DNA of 32,841 bases from Stutzerimonas azotifigens DSM 17556 (GTDB lineage: Bacteria > Pseudomonadota > Gammaproteobacteria > Pseudomonadales > Pseudomonadaceae), in assembly GCF_000425625.1 (NCBI RefSeq), contig NZ_KE384420.1, positions 44,891 to 77,731 on the forward strand. Reading direction: 5' to 3'. The notes below the pieces were generated by a model, which worked only from the letters and a program-made list of their open reading frames with translations, searched no databases and was not told the DNA's origin. The position numbers were made by a program, and so were the translations under genes. Shown here piece after piece: positions 1 through 7,950 of the stretch; position 1 is the stretch's first letter; every line of letters begins with the position of its first letter.

Positions 1-70
1 GGGCTGGGGTGAGGGCGCCGAGCACCGGCCATTGGTCTCGCTGCCCAGGGCTGGGCGTGGGGGCGGGCAT

Positions 71-136
71 CCCTCATCCGCCCTGCGGGCACCTTCTCCC
101 GGAGGGAGAAGGCAATCTGAAGCGCCCTTCGGGCGC
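71..136. repeat. intergenic hairpins upstream of the Lrp gene
   Basis: Two back-to-back hairpins are seen. The first has arms CCTTCTCCC (92-100) and GGGAGAAGG (104-112) around GGA. The second has GCGCCC (122-127) and GGGCGC (131-136) around TTC. The first, with its leader CCCTCATCCG, looks like a common Pseudomonas extragenic repeat of the REP kind (recalled, not searched). Neither is followed by a T run, so they are not obvious terminators. The rest of 1-141 shows no gene. Confidence 0.5.
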
Positions 137-159
137 GCTGTTTGAAGGGGGGAACACCC

Positions 160-636
160 ATGCACAAGCTCGACCGCTATGACCTGAAGATCCTGCGCAT
201 CCTCTCCGAGGACGGGCGGATCACCAAGTCGGCGCTGGCCGAGGCCATCAACCTCTCGGTGACCCCGGCCTGGGAGCGCGTGCGCAAGCTCGAGGCCGCC
301 GGGCTGGTACGCGGCTATCGCGCGCTGATCGACTGGGGCGCGCTGTTCCGCACCCAGCAGGTGCTGGTGGAAATCAGCCTGGCGCGGCACACCGCGCAGG
401 ACATGCGCCGCTTCGAACAGCGCCTGGCCGAGGCCCCGGAAGTCGCCTTCTGCTACGCCACCGGAGGTGGCGTGGACTACATCGCGATGATCCGCGCCCG
501 CGACATCGACCACTACCAGCGCTTCATTGACGCCCTGTTGCTGGAGGACCTGGGCATCGAGCGCTACTACACCTACATCGTCACCAAAACGGTGAAGACG
601 GCCGAAGACCTTCCGCCGGCCGAGGCATACGAGTAG
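160..636 (+). CDS. Lrp/AsnC-family transcriptional regulator
   Basis: A 158-residue DNA-binding regulator of the feast/famine (Lrp/AsnC) family, which normally senses amino acids or related small molecules. Residues ~1-60 form the helix-turn-helix (LDRYDLKILRIL, then DGRITKSALAEAINLS). Residues ~65-145 form the ligand-binding RAM domain, including the YATGGGVDYIAMI segment. The length is usual for the family. I chose ATG at 160 over an in-frame TTG at 142 because AAGGGGGG lies just upstream of the ATG. It runs in the same direction as the following LysR gene, with 60 bases between. An Lrp-type protein, DoeX, regulates ectoine catabolism in Halomonas, and DoeC/DoeD-like genes lie 6 kb downstream here. 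It could therefore be a DoeX equivalent, but the distance makes that only a suggestion. Confidence 0.85.
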   Translation: MHKLDRYDLKILRILSEDGRITKSALAEAINLSVTPAWERVRKLEAAGLVRGYRALIDWGALFRTQQVLVEISLARHTAQDMRRFEQRLAEAPEVAFCYATGGGVDYIAMIRARDIDHYQRFIDALLLEDLGIERYYTYIVTKTVKTAEDLPPAEAYE

Positions 637-696
637 CGCCGCCGGCACGAGTCTAGGCATGATCGCGGCTTCGTTCGCCCCACTGGAGAAGCTGCC

Positions 697-1584
697 TTGG
701 CCCTTGACCCGATTTCCCTCAAGCTTTTCATCCGGGTGGTCGAGGAAGGCCGCATCGCCGCGGCGGCGAACAGCGAGCACATTGCCGCGGCGGCGGTGAG
801 CAAGCGGCTCGGCGAGCTGGAGGCGACCCTCGGCACGCAGCTGCTGATCCGCACCAACAAGGGCGTAGTGCCCACCGCCGCCGGGTTGGCCTTGCTCGGT
901 CCTGCGCGCGCCGCGTTGCGCAGCCTGGAGCAGATCGAGTCGCAGATGGAGGACTATCGGCTCGGCGTTCGCGGCGACGTCCGGATCGCCGCCAACATCT
1001 CTTCGCTTTCCCAGTTTCTGCCCGGCGACCTCAAGGCCTTCTCCGCACGCTACCCGCAGGTGAACATCCATCTGGAGGAAAGCGTCAGCACGCGCACGCT
1101 GCAGGCCGTGGCCAGCAATTCGGTCGACATCGGCATCTTCAGCTACGGCAGTCTGCCGGTGGATCTGGAGGTGCGCCCCTACCGCCGCGATCAGCTGATG
1201 CTGATCACTCCGGCCGACCATGTTCTGGCGGGCAGGCAGAAGGTCCGCTTCCGGGACACGCTCGATTACCCGTACGTGGGCATGCGCGCCGACAGTGCCC
1301 TGTCGATCATGATGGCGGCGGCCGCCAACGAGATGGCGCGCCCGTGGCACGTCCGGATGCACGTGGCCAGCTATGACGTGCTGTGCCTGATGGTCGATGC
1401 CGGGCTCGGGTTGGCGCTGCTGCCGAAACAGGTCGCCAGACATCACGCCAACCAGCTGGCGCTCGCGGTGGTCGAGATGGACGAGACCTGGACCTATCGC
1501 GAGCTCAAGCTCTGCGTGCGCGATTACGCCGCGCTTCCGGTGGCCGCCCGCCTGCTGGTCGATCACCTGCAAGGCAAGCCCTGA
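697..1584 (+). CDS. LysR-family transcriptional regulator
   Basis: A 295-residue LysR-type regulator. The N-terminal winged helix (residues ~3-60) is recognisable from [25 protein letters not shown] and [15 protein letters not shown]. The remainder is a two-lobed effector-binding domain of normal length. The start is a TTG at 697, preceded by TGGAGAAG six bases upstream; no ATG fits the family N-terminus. It lies upstream of, and co-directional with, a LeuC/LeuD-like pair and a permease, so it probably controls that cassette in response to the transported acid. LysR regulators are more often divergent from their targets, so the co-directional layout is slightly unusual. The effector cannot be read from the sequence. 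Confidence 0.88.
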   Translation: MALDPISLKLFIRVVEEGRIAAAANSEHIAAAAVSKRLGELEATLGTQLLIRTNKGVVPTAAGLALLGPARAALRSLEQIESQMEDYRLGVRGDVRIAANISSLSQFLPGDLKAFSARYPQVNIHLEESVSTRTLQAVASNSVDIGIFSYGSLPVDLEVRPYRRDQLMLITPADHVLAGRQKVRFRDTLDYPYVGMRADSALSIMMAAAANEMARPWHVRMHVASYDVLCLMVDAGLGLALLPKQVARHHANQLALAVVEMDETWTYRELKLCVRDYAALPVAARLLVDHLQGKP

Positions 1585-1602
1585 GCCATCCTTTTGGCGC
1601 TG

Positions 1603-1623
1603 GCCATCGCGAGGCGCGATGGC
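1603..1623. promoter_or_regulatory. perfect 9-bp inverted repeat between lysR and leuC-like gene
   Basis: GCCATCGCG (1603-1611), AGG, then CGCGATGGC (1615-1623). It sits 18 bases after the lysR stop and ~77 bases before the leuC-like start. No T run follows. It could be a weak terminator or attenuator, or an operator for the LysR protein. Confidence 0.4.
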
Positions 1624-1699
1624 GGGCTCGCGATCCATTGCTATGCAGCCCTGCGCGAACGCCCCTACATTGCCTCCAAACAATGACAAGGAGGCGACA

Positions 1700-3103
1700 A
1701 TGGCCGAGGCCAAAACGCTCTTTCAGAAACTGTGGGACAGCCACCGGGTCGTCGACCTGGACGATGGCGAAGCGCTCATCTACATCGATCGTCACCTGGT
1801 CAACGAAGTGACCAGCCCCCAGGCGTTCGAGAGCCTTGCTCGCCGTGGCCGCAAGCCCTGGCGCGTCGATGCGGTGCTCGCGGCCGCGGACCACAACGTA
1901 CCCACCCTGATGCGCTCGCAGGGCATCTCCGACGAGCTGGCGCTGGTGCAGGTTCGCGCCCTGGCGAACAACTGCCAGGCGCTGGGTATCACTCATTATG
2001 GAATGGATGATGCGCGCCAGGGCATCCTGCACGTCATCGCGCCGGAGCTGGGCGTTACCCAGCCCGGCATGACCATCGCCTGCGGCGATTCCCATACCAG
2101 CACGCATGGCGCCTTCGGTGCGCTGGCGTTTGGCATCGGGACCTCGGACATCGAGCATCTGCTGGCGAGCCAGTGCCTGCGCATGCGGCCGCTCAAGACG
2201 CTGCGCATCACCGTCAGCGGCACCCTCGGCAAGGGCGTTTCGTCCAAGGACCTGGCCCTGGGCATCATCGCCCGGCTGGGTGCGTCGGGCGGCGCAGGCC
2301 ATGCCATCGAATTCGCTGGCGACACCATCGAATCGCTGTCGATGGAGGCGCGCATGACACTGTGCAACATGTCCATCGAGGCCGGTGCCAGGATCGGCCT
2401 GGTCGGCGTCGACCAGACCACCATCGATTACCTGAAAGGCCGCGCGGCCGTGCCGTCGGGCGACGCCTGGGAGCAGGCGCAGGTCTACTGGCGCGAATTC
2501 GTCAGCGACGAAGGCGCGCGTTTCGATCGCGAACTGGCCATCTCGGCGGAAAGCATCCAGCCGTTCGTCACCTGGGGCACCTCGCCGGACATGTCCTGCA
2601 CGATCGACGGGCGCGTACCCCACCCCGAGGACGTCGAGCCGCTGCGCAGGGAGAGCTACACCCGCGCGCTGTACTACATGGATCTCTGTCCGGGCATGGC
2701 GATCAGCGATATCCGGCTGGACAAGGTCTTCATCGGTTCCTGCACCAATGCCCGGATCGAGGACCTGCGCATCGCCGCCTCGGTGGTGAAAGGGCAGCGG
2801 GTGGCCCCCGGCATTCGCCAGGCACTGGTCGTTCCCGGCTCCGGAATGGTCAAGGCGCAGGCCGAGGCCGAAGGCTTGGACCGGATCTTCGTCGACGCCG
2901 GATTCGAATGGCGTGACCCCGGCTGCTCCATGTGCTTAGGGATGAACGAGGACCGGTTGCAGCCCGGCGAACGCTGCGCCTCCACGTCCAACCGCAATTT
3001 CGAAGGTCGCCAGGGCGCCGGTGGTCGATCCCATCTGGTCAGCCCAGCGATGGCGGCCGCGGCTGCCATCGCCGGGCATTTCGTAGACGTGCGCAACTGT
3101 TGA
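1700..3103 (+). CDS. LeuC-like [4Fe-4S] hydro-lyase, large subunit
   Basis: A 467-residue aconitase-superfamily protein of the 3-isopropylmalate dehydratase large-subunit type. The three cluster cysteines are present: C348 in [11 protein letters not shown], and C409 and C412 in [10 protein letters not shown]. The [20 protein letters not shown] motif is intact. Start ATG 1700 follows AAGGAGG at the right spacing. It pairs with the LeuD-like small subunit 12 bases downstream. No leuB or leuA lies nearby; instead there is a LysR regulator and a dicarboxylate permease. That suggests a catabolic isomerase or hydratase rather than leucine synthesis. Known relatives with other substrates include citraconate/maleate hydratase and 2,3-dimethylmalate dehydratase. 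The fold and cluster are certain; the substrate is not. Confidence 0.88.
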   Translation: MAEAKTLFQKLWDSHRVVDLDDGEALIYIDRHLVNEVTSPQAFESLARRGRKPWRVDAVLAAADHNVPTLMRSQGISDELALVQVRALANNCQALGITHYGMDDARQGILHVIAPELGVTQPGMTIACGDSHTSTHGAFGALAFGIGTSDIEHLLASQCLRMRPLKTLRITVSGTLGKGVSSKDLALGIIARLGASGGAGHAIEFAGDTIESLSMEARMTLCNMSIEAGARIGLVGVDQTTIDYLKGRAAVPSGDAWEQAQVYWREFVSDEGARFDRELAISAESIQPFVTWGTSPDMSCTIDGRVPHPEDVEPLRRESYTRALYYMDLCPGMAISDIRLDKVFIGSCTNARIEDLRIAASVVKGQRVAPGIRQALVVPGSGMVKAQAEAEGLDRIFVDAGFEWRDPGCSMCLGMNEDRLQPGERCASTSNRNFEGRQGAGGRSHLVSPAMAAAAAIAGHFVDVRNC

Positions 3104-3115
3104 GGGAGTCGGCTC

Positions 3116-3766
3116 ATGCAACCATTCACCACACTTGACGGGCTGGTCGTTCCACTGGACAGGCGCGACGTCGATACCGACGCGATCATGCCCAAGCAGT
3201 TCATGAAATCGATCCGGCGTACCGGGTTCGGGCAGAACCTGTTCGACAGCTGGCGCTACCTCGACGAGGGCGTGCCGGGTGCCGATTGCAGCGACCGGCC
3301 GCTGAATCTGGAGTTTCCCCTCAACCAGCCTCGTTACCAGGACGCGCAGATTCTGCTGTGCCGGGACAATTTCGGTTGTGGCTCGAGCCGAGAGCATGCG
3401 GTCTGGGCCATCGAGGAGTTCGGCTTTCGCGTGCTGCTGGGTACCCGCTTCGCCGACATCTTCTTCAACAACTGCCTGAAGAACGGCGTCCTGCCCATCC
3501 GCCTGGCACCCGAGGTCATCGATTCGCTCTTCGTTCAGGTTGAACAGACGCCCGGGCTGCGACTGCAGGTCGATCTGCCGAAGCAGCAGGTTCGTTGCGG
3601 CGAGCAGCAATGGGGCTTCGAAATCGACAGCCATAGCAAGCATTGCCTGATCGAGGGCCTGGACGATATCGACTTGACGCTGGAGCGCGCCGGCATGATC
3701 GAGCGATACGAGCAGCAGCGGCAGCAGCGAACGCCGTGGTTGTTCGAGCCGGTCAAGGGGCTGTGA
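3116..3766 (+). CDS. LeuD-like hydro-lyase, small subunit
   Basis: A 216-residue swivel-domain subunit that would complete the active site of the LeuC-like protein. Family marks are [15 protein letters not shown] near residue 20, the substrate-binding loop [16 protein letters not shown] at ~83-98 and [17 protein letters not shown]. The length matches LeuD (about 200-215). It starts 12 bases after the large-subunit stop, so the two are translated together. The gene ends at 3766 and 132 bases separate it from the permease. Annotation pipelines would name it leuD; I leave the symbol empty because the surroundings point to a different acid. Confidence 0.88.
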   Translation: MQPFTTLDGLVVPLDRRDVDTDAIMPKQFMKSIRRTGFGQNLFDSWRYLDEGVPGADCSDRPLNLEFPLNQPRYQDAQILLCRDNFGCGSSREHAVWAIEEFGFRVLLGTRFADIFFNNCLKNGVLPIRLAPEVIDSLFVQVEQTPGLRLQVDLPKQQVRCGEQQWGFEIDSHSKHCLIEGLDDIDLTLERAGMIERYEQQRQQRTPWLFEPVKGL

Positions 3767-3898
3767 CCAGGCCGGATATCCACAGCATCAAGGCGGTTTC
3801 CGACGTGGCGGGCTCCGGCGCGTCATAGCGCGCGCGGCTGGTCGTGGTTGCCCGCCGCGCGTTCCAACTCCCATTCCAATAACAAAAGGGGCACGTAC

Positions 3899-5185
3899 GT
3901 GCTGACGATCATCATCATTCTGGCCATCCTGTCGTCCATTGGCATCGGCTACTGGCTGAACATCAACATCGGCCTGCTGGCGATGGGATTTGCCTACATC
4001 ATCTCGGTGCTGGTGATGGGGCTGAGCAGCAAGGAGCTGCTGGGCTACTGGCCGATCAATCTGTTCTTCATCATCTTCGCCATCACCTTCTTCTTCGGCT
4101 TCGCCATCAGCAACGGCACGCTGGACAAGGTTTCCCACCGCACCGTGTACATGGCGCGCCGCATGCCGGCGATGATCCCCTTCGCTCTGTATGGCCTGGT
4201 CATGCTGATTTCCGGGGTGGGGCCAGGACACTACGCGGTGTTCGTCTTTCTTTCGCCGTTGGTGATGTCGGTCGCGGCGCGCACCGGAATGAGCCGCGTG
4301 CTGGGGGCGATCATTGTGGTCTGCGGCGGCATGGCCACCACCTTCGTGCCCATCAGCATGGGCGGCCGGGTCACTCAGGGCATTCTCGAGAACGCCGGCT
4401 ACGATGTGGTGACCGCGGCGAACCATACGCACGTGCTGCTGATCGACGCCTTTGTCGTCAACACGGTGATGTTTCTCGCGGCCTACGTGCTGCTCAAGGG
4501 ATACCGCACCCGCCATCTGGACAGCGAGCCGCCGGAGCCGCTGGACCCCGCACAGCGGCGCACGCTGGCGCTGATCCTGGCGGTCATCGCCGCCATCGTG
4601 TTGCCAAGCGTGCTCGCCGCCGCGATGCCCTCGATCGCCTTGCTGGGCACGATCGCCTCGCGGATGGACGCCACCTTCGTCTCCATCATCGGTATCGTCC
4701 TGGCGCTGATTCTGCGCGTCGGAAACGAGAAGGACGCACTGGCCAAGGTCCCGTGGGCGATCATCGTACTGCTCTGCGGCATGGGCATGCTCATCGCGGT
4801 AGCGGTTAAAGCCGGGACCATCAGTGCACTGTCGCAGTGGCTGGCCACGCACGTCAGCGCCGCCAACGTCCCCTACGCGACCGGTATTGCCGCGAGCCTG
4901 ATGAGCTTCTTCTCGAGCACGCTCGGTGTGGTGATGCCGACCCTGTTCCCCATGGCGCCGAGCCTGGCAGCGCAGACCGGCACCAGCGAGACGCTGCTGC
5001 TGGCGGTGATCATGCTGTGCGCCTCGATGACCGGCTTCTCGCCCTTCTCTTCCGCGGGTGCCCTGGCTCTGGCCGGCGTACAGAGCGAGGCGGAGCGGGG
5101 GAAACTGTTCTTCCAGCTGCTGCTGTTGCCTTTCATCGGCGTGTCCTGCGTCCTGCTGCTGGTGTTCCTCAGGCTGATCGGCTAG
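3899..5185 (+). CDS. MatC-like dicarboxylate permease
   Basis: A 428-residue integral membrane protein with about 11-12 hydrophobic segments. It resembles the MatC / SLC13-like (ion transporter superfamily) carriers for malonate and C4-dicarboxylates. The N-terminus (LTIIIILAILSSIGIGYWL) and the FGFAISNGTLDKVS and SGVGPGHYAV segments are typical of MatC N-terminal domains. I chose GTG 3899 because AAAAGGGG lies just upstream and the protein then opens directly with a membrane helix; a TTG 51 bases earlier lacks a ribosome site. It ends the LysR-LeuC-LeuD cassette and probably imports the substrate of the hydro-lyase. A 16-bp inverted repeat follows. The family call is fairly firm; the substrate is inferred. 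Confidence 0.75.
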   Translation: MLTIIIILAILSSIGIGYWLNINIGLLAMGFAYIISVLVMGLSSKELLGYWPINLFFIIFAITFFFGFAISNGTLDKVSHRTVYMARRMPAMIPFALYGLVMLISGVGPGHYAVFVFLSPLVMSVAARTGMSRVLGAIIVVCGGMATTFVPISMGGRVTQGILENAGYDVVTAANHTHVLLIDAFVVNTVMFLAAYVLLKGYRTRHLDSEPPEPLDPAQRRTLALILAVIAAIVLPSVLAAAMPSIALLGTIASRMDATFVSIIGIVLALILRVGNEKDALAKVPWAIIVLLCGMGMLIAVAVKAGTISALSQWLATHVSAANVPYATGIAASLMSFFSSTLGVVMPTLFPMAPSLAAQTGTSETLLLAVIMLCASMTGFSPFSSAGALALAGVQSEAERGKLFFQLLLLPFIGVSCVLLLVFLRLIG

Positions 5186-5201
5186 CCGGTCAGGCATCGT
5201 C

Positions 5202-5235
5202 CGTCCGTTGGCGACCCGAGGGTCGCCAACGGACG
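5202..5235 (+). terminator. 16-bp perfect inverted repeat after the permease gene
   Basis: CGTCCGTTGGCGACCC (5202-5217), GA, then GGGTCGCCAACGGACG (5220-5235), 16 bases after the permease stop. It would form a very stable hairpin that could end the leuCD-matC transcript. The following bases (TTCAGCC) give only a poor T run, so termination strength is uncertain. Confidence 0.6.
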
Positions 5236-5370
5236 TTCAGCCAGGTTGGTCCTGCAGCCTGCGGTTGAATACGCCCGAGTGCGCCAGGCCAGCATCTGAG
5301 CGACGAAAGCCCTGGCCGGTCCCTCGCAGGCAAGGCTAGAATGCGCGCCGCCTCGGCCATGTCGGCCGGG

Positions 5371-5407
5371 CAATGGGTTCCCTCACCCCATCACCCTCAA
5401 AAAGGAC
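5371..5407 (+). promoter_or_regulatory. preQ1-I riboswitch (predicted) for yhhQ
   Basis: A compact H-type pseudoknot can be drawn just before yhhQ. Stem P1 is ATGGG (5373-5377) with CCCAT (5387-5391). The loop begins TTCCC. The tail CACCCTC-AAAAA leads to GGA (5404-5406), which can pair with loop TCC (5379-5381) to form P2. That GGA is also the yhhQ ribosome site, seven bases before ATG 5413. The A-rich tail and the hidden ribosome site match preQ1 class I riboswitches such as the Thermoanaerobacter one (CTGGG ... CCCAG, then an A-rich tail and AAGG). These are known upstream of queuosine genes, including yhhQ. Binding of preQ1 would block translation of the transporter. Confidence 0.7.
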
Positions 5408-5412
5408 ATGCC

Positions 5413-6069
5413 ATGCTGCAGCTCCCTTCGTCGGTTCGCCGCGCCACCCTGGCCGGCCTGATCGCTTTCCACATCCTGATCATCATCGCCAGCAACTACC
5501 TGGTGCAATTGCCGATCACCCTGTTCGGCTGGCACACCACCTGGGGTGCGTTCAGTTTTCCGTTCATCTTCCTGGCCACCGACCTGACCGTGCGGCTGCT
5601 CGGCAAGGGCCCGGCGCGGCGGGTGATCGCGCGGGTGATGATCCCGGCGCTGGTGGCTTCCTACGTGGTCTCGGTGCTGTTCCACCAGGGTGCATTCGGC
5701 GGTCTGGCGGCGCTCGGCGAGTTCAACCTGTTCGTGTTCCGCATAGCCGTGGCCAGCTTCCTCGCCTACGCGCTCGGCCAGATCGTCGATATCCAGGTGT
5801 TCGACCGCCTGCGGCGGCTGCGCCAGTGGTGGATCGCCCCCAGCGCCTCCACCGTGTTCGGCAACCTGCTGGACACCTTCGTCTTCTTCTCCATCGCCTT
5901 CTGGCACAGCGACGACCCCTTCATGGCGGCGAATTGGGTTGAGATCGCCAGCGTCGACTACGTGATCAAGCTGGTCGTCAGCCTGGCGCTGTTCGTGCCG
6001 CTGTACGGCATGCTGCTCAACGCCATCGTGCGCCTGCTGCCGGGCCAGCGAAGCACCGCCACGGTGTAA
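5413..6069 (+). CDS. yhhQ: queuosine precursor transporter YhhQ
   Basis: A 218-residue inner-membrane protein of the VUT / DUF165 family, which in E. coli imports the queuosine precursors preQ0 and preQ1. About six hydrophobic segments are visible. Family features are ASNYLVQLP near the N-terminus, the WGAFSFPFIFLATDLTVRLLG region and SASTVFGNLLDTFVFFSIAF. I chose ATG 5413 because the ribosome site AAAAAGGA precedes it; an in-frame ATG at 5341 would extend the protein through the predicted riboswitch. It is probably transcribed alone. The upstream riboswitch and the function agree with each other. Confidence 0.9.
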   Translation: MLQLPSSVRRATLAGLIAFHILIIIASNYLVQLPITLFGWHTTWGAFSFPFIFLATDLTVRLLGKGPARRVIARVMIPALVASYVVSVLFHQGAFGGLAALGEFNLFVFRIAVASFLAYALGQIVDIQVFDRLRRLRQWWIAPSASTVFGNLLDTFVFFSIAFWHSDDPFMAANWVEIASVDYVIKLVVSLALFVPLYGMLLNAIVRLLPGQRSTATV

Positions 6070-6090
6070 GCGGGAAAGCCGGTAAGAGCC

Positions 6091-6110
6091 GATAAGAGCG
6101 CTGGAGGCTG
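6091..6110. repeat. dispersed 20-bp repeat, copy 1
   Basis: GATAAGAGCGCTGGAGGCTG is the exact reverse complement of 23389-23408 in the hemF-aroE spacer, 17 kb away. Both copies adjoin short GGCTKGAA-type tandem octamers, so they look like members of one intergenic repeat family. Confidence 0.75.
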
Positions 6111-6156
6111 GAAGGCTGGACGAAGGGCGGGCCCACCATCCCGTTTCTTCTCCGGC

Positions 6157-6188
6157 GTAGGGTGGAAAACGGCGCAGCCTTTTCCACC
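6157..6188. repeat. REP-like hairpin
   Basis: GTAG (6157-6160) precedes GGTGGAAAA (6161-6169), a short GC core that can itself pair (GGC GCA GCC), and TTTTCCACC (6180-6188). A GTAG foot followed by an imperfect palindrome is the usual shape of bacterial REP elements. The stem sequence differs from the REPs beside the RAYT gene at 31953, so it would be another subfamily. Confidence 0.55.
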
Positions 6189-6396
6189 GCCCCTGGGTAC
6201 ATCGAAGTTCGGTGGACAAGCAGAGCGTTGTTCACAATACGCTGCCTGTAGCCTTCCAGCCTTCCAGCCTTCCACCCGTTTCCCGTTTCACCCCCGGCAA
6301 ACAGAAAGAACCCCCAGCGCCCCGCCGCGCTACGGGAAAAACCCCAAGCCGCCCTTCCCTAGCATGTCTCCCACGCCACGGCCCGGAGACGTCGTC

Positions 6397-7860
6397 ATGC
6401 CGCTCAATCACCCCCTGCTGTTCAAATCGCTCTGCTACCTGGACGGGCAATGGGTCCACAGTCGCAGCGGCGCCAGCATCGCTGTGCACAATCCTGCCAA
6501 CCGGGCGGAAATCGGCCATGTGCCGATGCTCGAACGCGAGCAGATCGTCGCCGCGGTGGATGCCGCCGAGCGCGCCTTCGGTCCCTGGCGGGCGCGCGGC
6601 CTGGACGAGCGCGCGGCCCTGCTGCAGCGCTGGGCCGAGCTGATCCTGCAGCACCAGGAAGACCTCGCGCTCATCCTCAGCGAGGAGCAGGGCAAACCGC
6701 TGGTCGAGGCGCGCGGCGAGATCCGCTACGCCGCGAGCTTCATTCCCTGGTTCGCCGAGGAAGCCCGGCGCCTCTACGGCCAGACCATTCCCAGCCACAT
6801 CCCCGGTGCCGAACTGGCCACGCGCAAGGAGCCGGTCGGCGTCTGCGCCCTGCTCACCCCGTGGAACTTCCCCAGCGCGATGATCACCCGCAAGGCCGCC
6901 GCGGCGCTGGCGGCCGGCTGCACGGTAGTGGTCAAGCCGGCGCACGAGACGTCCTACTCGGCCTTCGCCCTGGCCCAGCTGGCCGAGGAAGCGGGCCTGC
7001 CGGCCGGTGTGTTCAACGTGGTGCTCGGCGAGCCGCAGATGGCCATGGAAACCCTGGTCGGCGATCCGCGGGTACGCTCGGTCAGCTTCACCGGCTCGAC
7101 CCGGGTCGGCCGGCTGGTGGCCGCCGCCGCGGCGCCCGGGGTGAAGAAGCTGGCGCTGGAGCTGGGCGGTAACGCGCCTTTCATCGTCTGCGCCGACGCC
7201 GACCTCGATCACGCCGTGCAGGTGGCGCTGGACGCCAAGTTCCAGACCTCCGGGCAGGACTGCTGCGCGGCCAACCGCATCCTCGTCGAGCGGCCCGTCT
7301 ACGAAGCCTTCCTGCAGCGCTTTTCCCGCGCCGTACGCGAGCTGCGGGTCGGACCCGGGCTCGACGAGCGCAGCCAGATCGGCCCGCTGATGCACCAGGC
7401 GGCCTTCGACGCCACCGCCGCGCGGGTCGCCGACGCCCTGGAGAAGGGCGCGCGCCTGCTCGCCGGTGGCGAGCCGCATGCCCTCGGCGGCTGGTTCTGG
7501 CAGCCGACCCTGCTGGCCGACGTCACGCCGGACATGCGCCTCTACCGCGAGGAGAACTTCGCGCCCATCGCCGGCGTGCTGCCCTTCGACGACCTCGACC
7601 AGGCGCTGGCCATGGCCAACGACACCGAGTACGGGCTGGCGGCCTACGTCTGCTCGAACCGCCTGGACGTGGTCCACCGGCTGGTGCGCCGGCTCGAGCA
7701 CGCGATGGTGGCGGTCAACGGCAGCAAGTTCACCGGGCACCCGATCCCCTTCGGCGGCATGAAGGCCTCCGGCCTCGGCCGCGAGGGCGGCAGCGAGGGT
7801 TTCGAGCCCTTCGTCGAGACCCAGTACGTCTGCATCCACCACCAGGGGCAGCGCTACTAG
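6397..7860 (+). CDS. NAD(P)-dependent aldehyde dehydrogenase, DoeC/GabD-like
   Basis: A 487-residue aldehyde dehydrogenase of the succinate-semialdehyde dehydrogenase type. The general base E255 lies in LELGGNAPF and the nucleophile C289 in GQDCCAANR, exactly 34 residues apart as in GabD. The NAD-binding segments LTPWNFPSAMI and FTGSTRVGRL are present. I prefer ATG 6397, which follows GGAGA at the right spacing, over ATG 6364. The next gene, 90 bases downstream, is a DoeD-like aminotransferase. The pair fits the last two steps of ectoine breakdown, in which diaminobutyrate gives aspartate semialdehyde (DoeD) and then aspartate (DoeC). A role in GABA or another diamine pathway is possible. The enzyme class is sure; the substrate is inferred from the neighbour. 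Confidence 0.82.
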   Translation: MPLNHPLLFKSLCYLDGQWVHSRSGASIAVHNPANRAEIGHVPMLEREQIVAAVDAAERAFGPWRARGLDERAALLQRWAELILQHQEDLALILSEEQGKPLVEARGEIRYAASFIPWFAEEARRLYGQTIPSHIPGAELATRKEPVGVCALLTPWNFPSAMITRKAAAALAAGCTVVVKPAHETSYSAFALAQLAEEAGLPAGVFNVVLGEPQMAMETLVGDPRVRSVSFTGSTRVGRLVAAAAAPGVKKLALELGGNAPFIVCADADLDHAVQVALDAKFQTSGQDCCAANRILVERPVYEAFLQRFSRAVRELRVGPGLDERSQIGPLMHQAAFDATAARVADALEKGARLLAGGEPHALGGWFWQPTLLADVTPDMRLYREENFAPIAGVLPFDDLDQALAMANDTEYGLAAYVCSNRLDVVHRLVRRLEHAMVAVNGSKFTGHPIPFGGMKASGLGREGGSEGFEPFVETQYVCIHHQGQRY

Positions 7861-7950
7861 CGCACCCCTCCGAAATCTTTCCCCTCTCCCGCCGGAAGAA
7901 GGCCGGGTGAGGCAGCGGAACCCACCCCATCACCGCAAACGGAGAAGCCC

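Larger units (their letters stand above)
6070..6396. other. repeat-rich intergenic region between yhhQ and doeC-like gene
   Basis: No gene is seen. The region holds an octamer-type repeat, GGCTGGAA and variants, at ~6098-6120. Its inverted counterpart, three copies of GCCTTCCA, lies at 6251-6274. Between them is a REP-like hairpin. A 20-base segment at 6091-6110 recurs inverted in the hemF-aroE spacer. The dehydrogenase promoter must lie here but I could not pick it out. Confidence 0.6.

Noticed and set aside
1505..2623. Minus-strand frame opposite the leuC-like gene
   Set aside because: It is an antisense shadow; the plus-strand LeuC motifs are unambiguous.
3763..3828. Short frame starting GTG over the leuD-like stop (22 codons)
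   Set aside because: It has no ribosome site of its own and no recognisable family; too short to support as a gene.
5341..5412. Upstream in-frame ATG for yhhQ
   Set aside because: It has no ribosome site and would translate through the predicted riboswitch; the family N-terminus starts at 5413.
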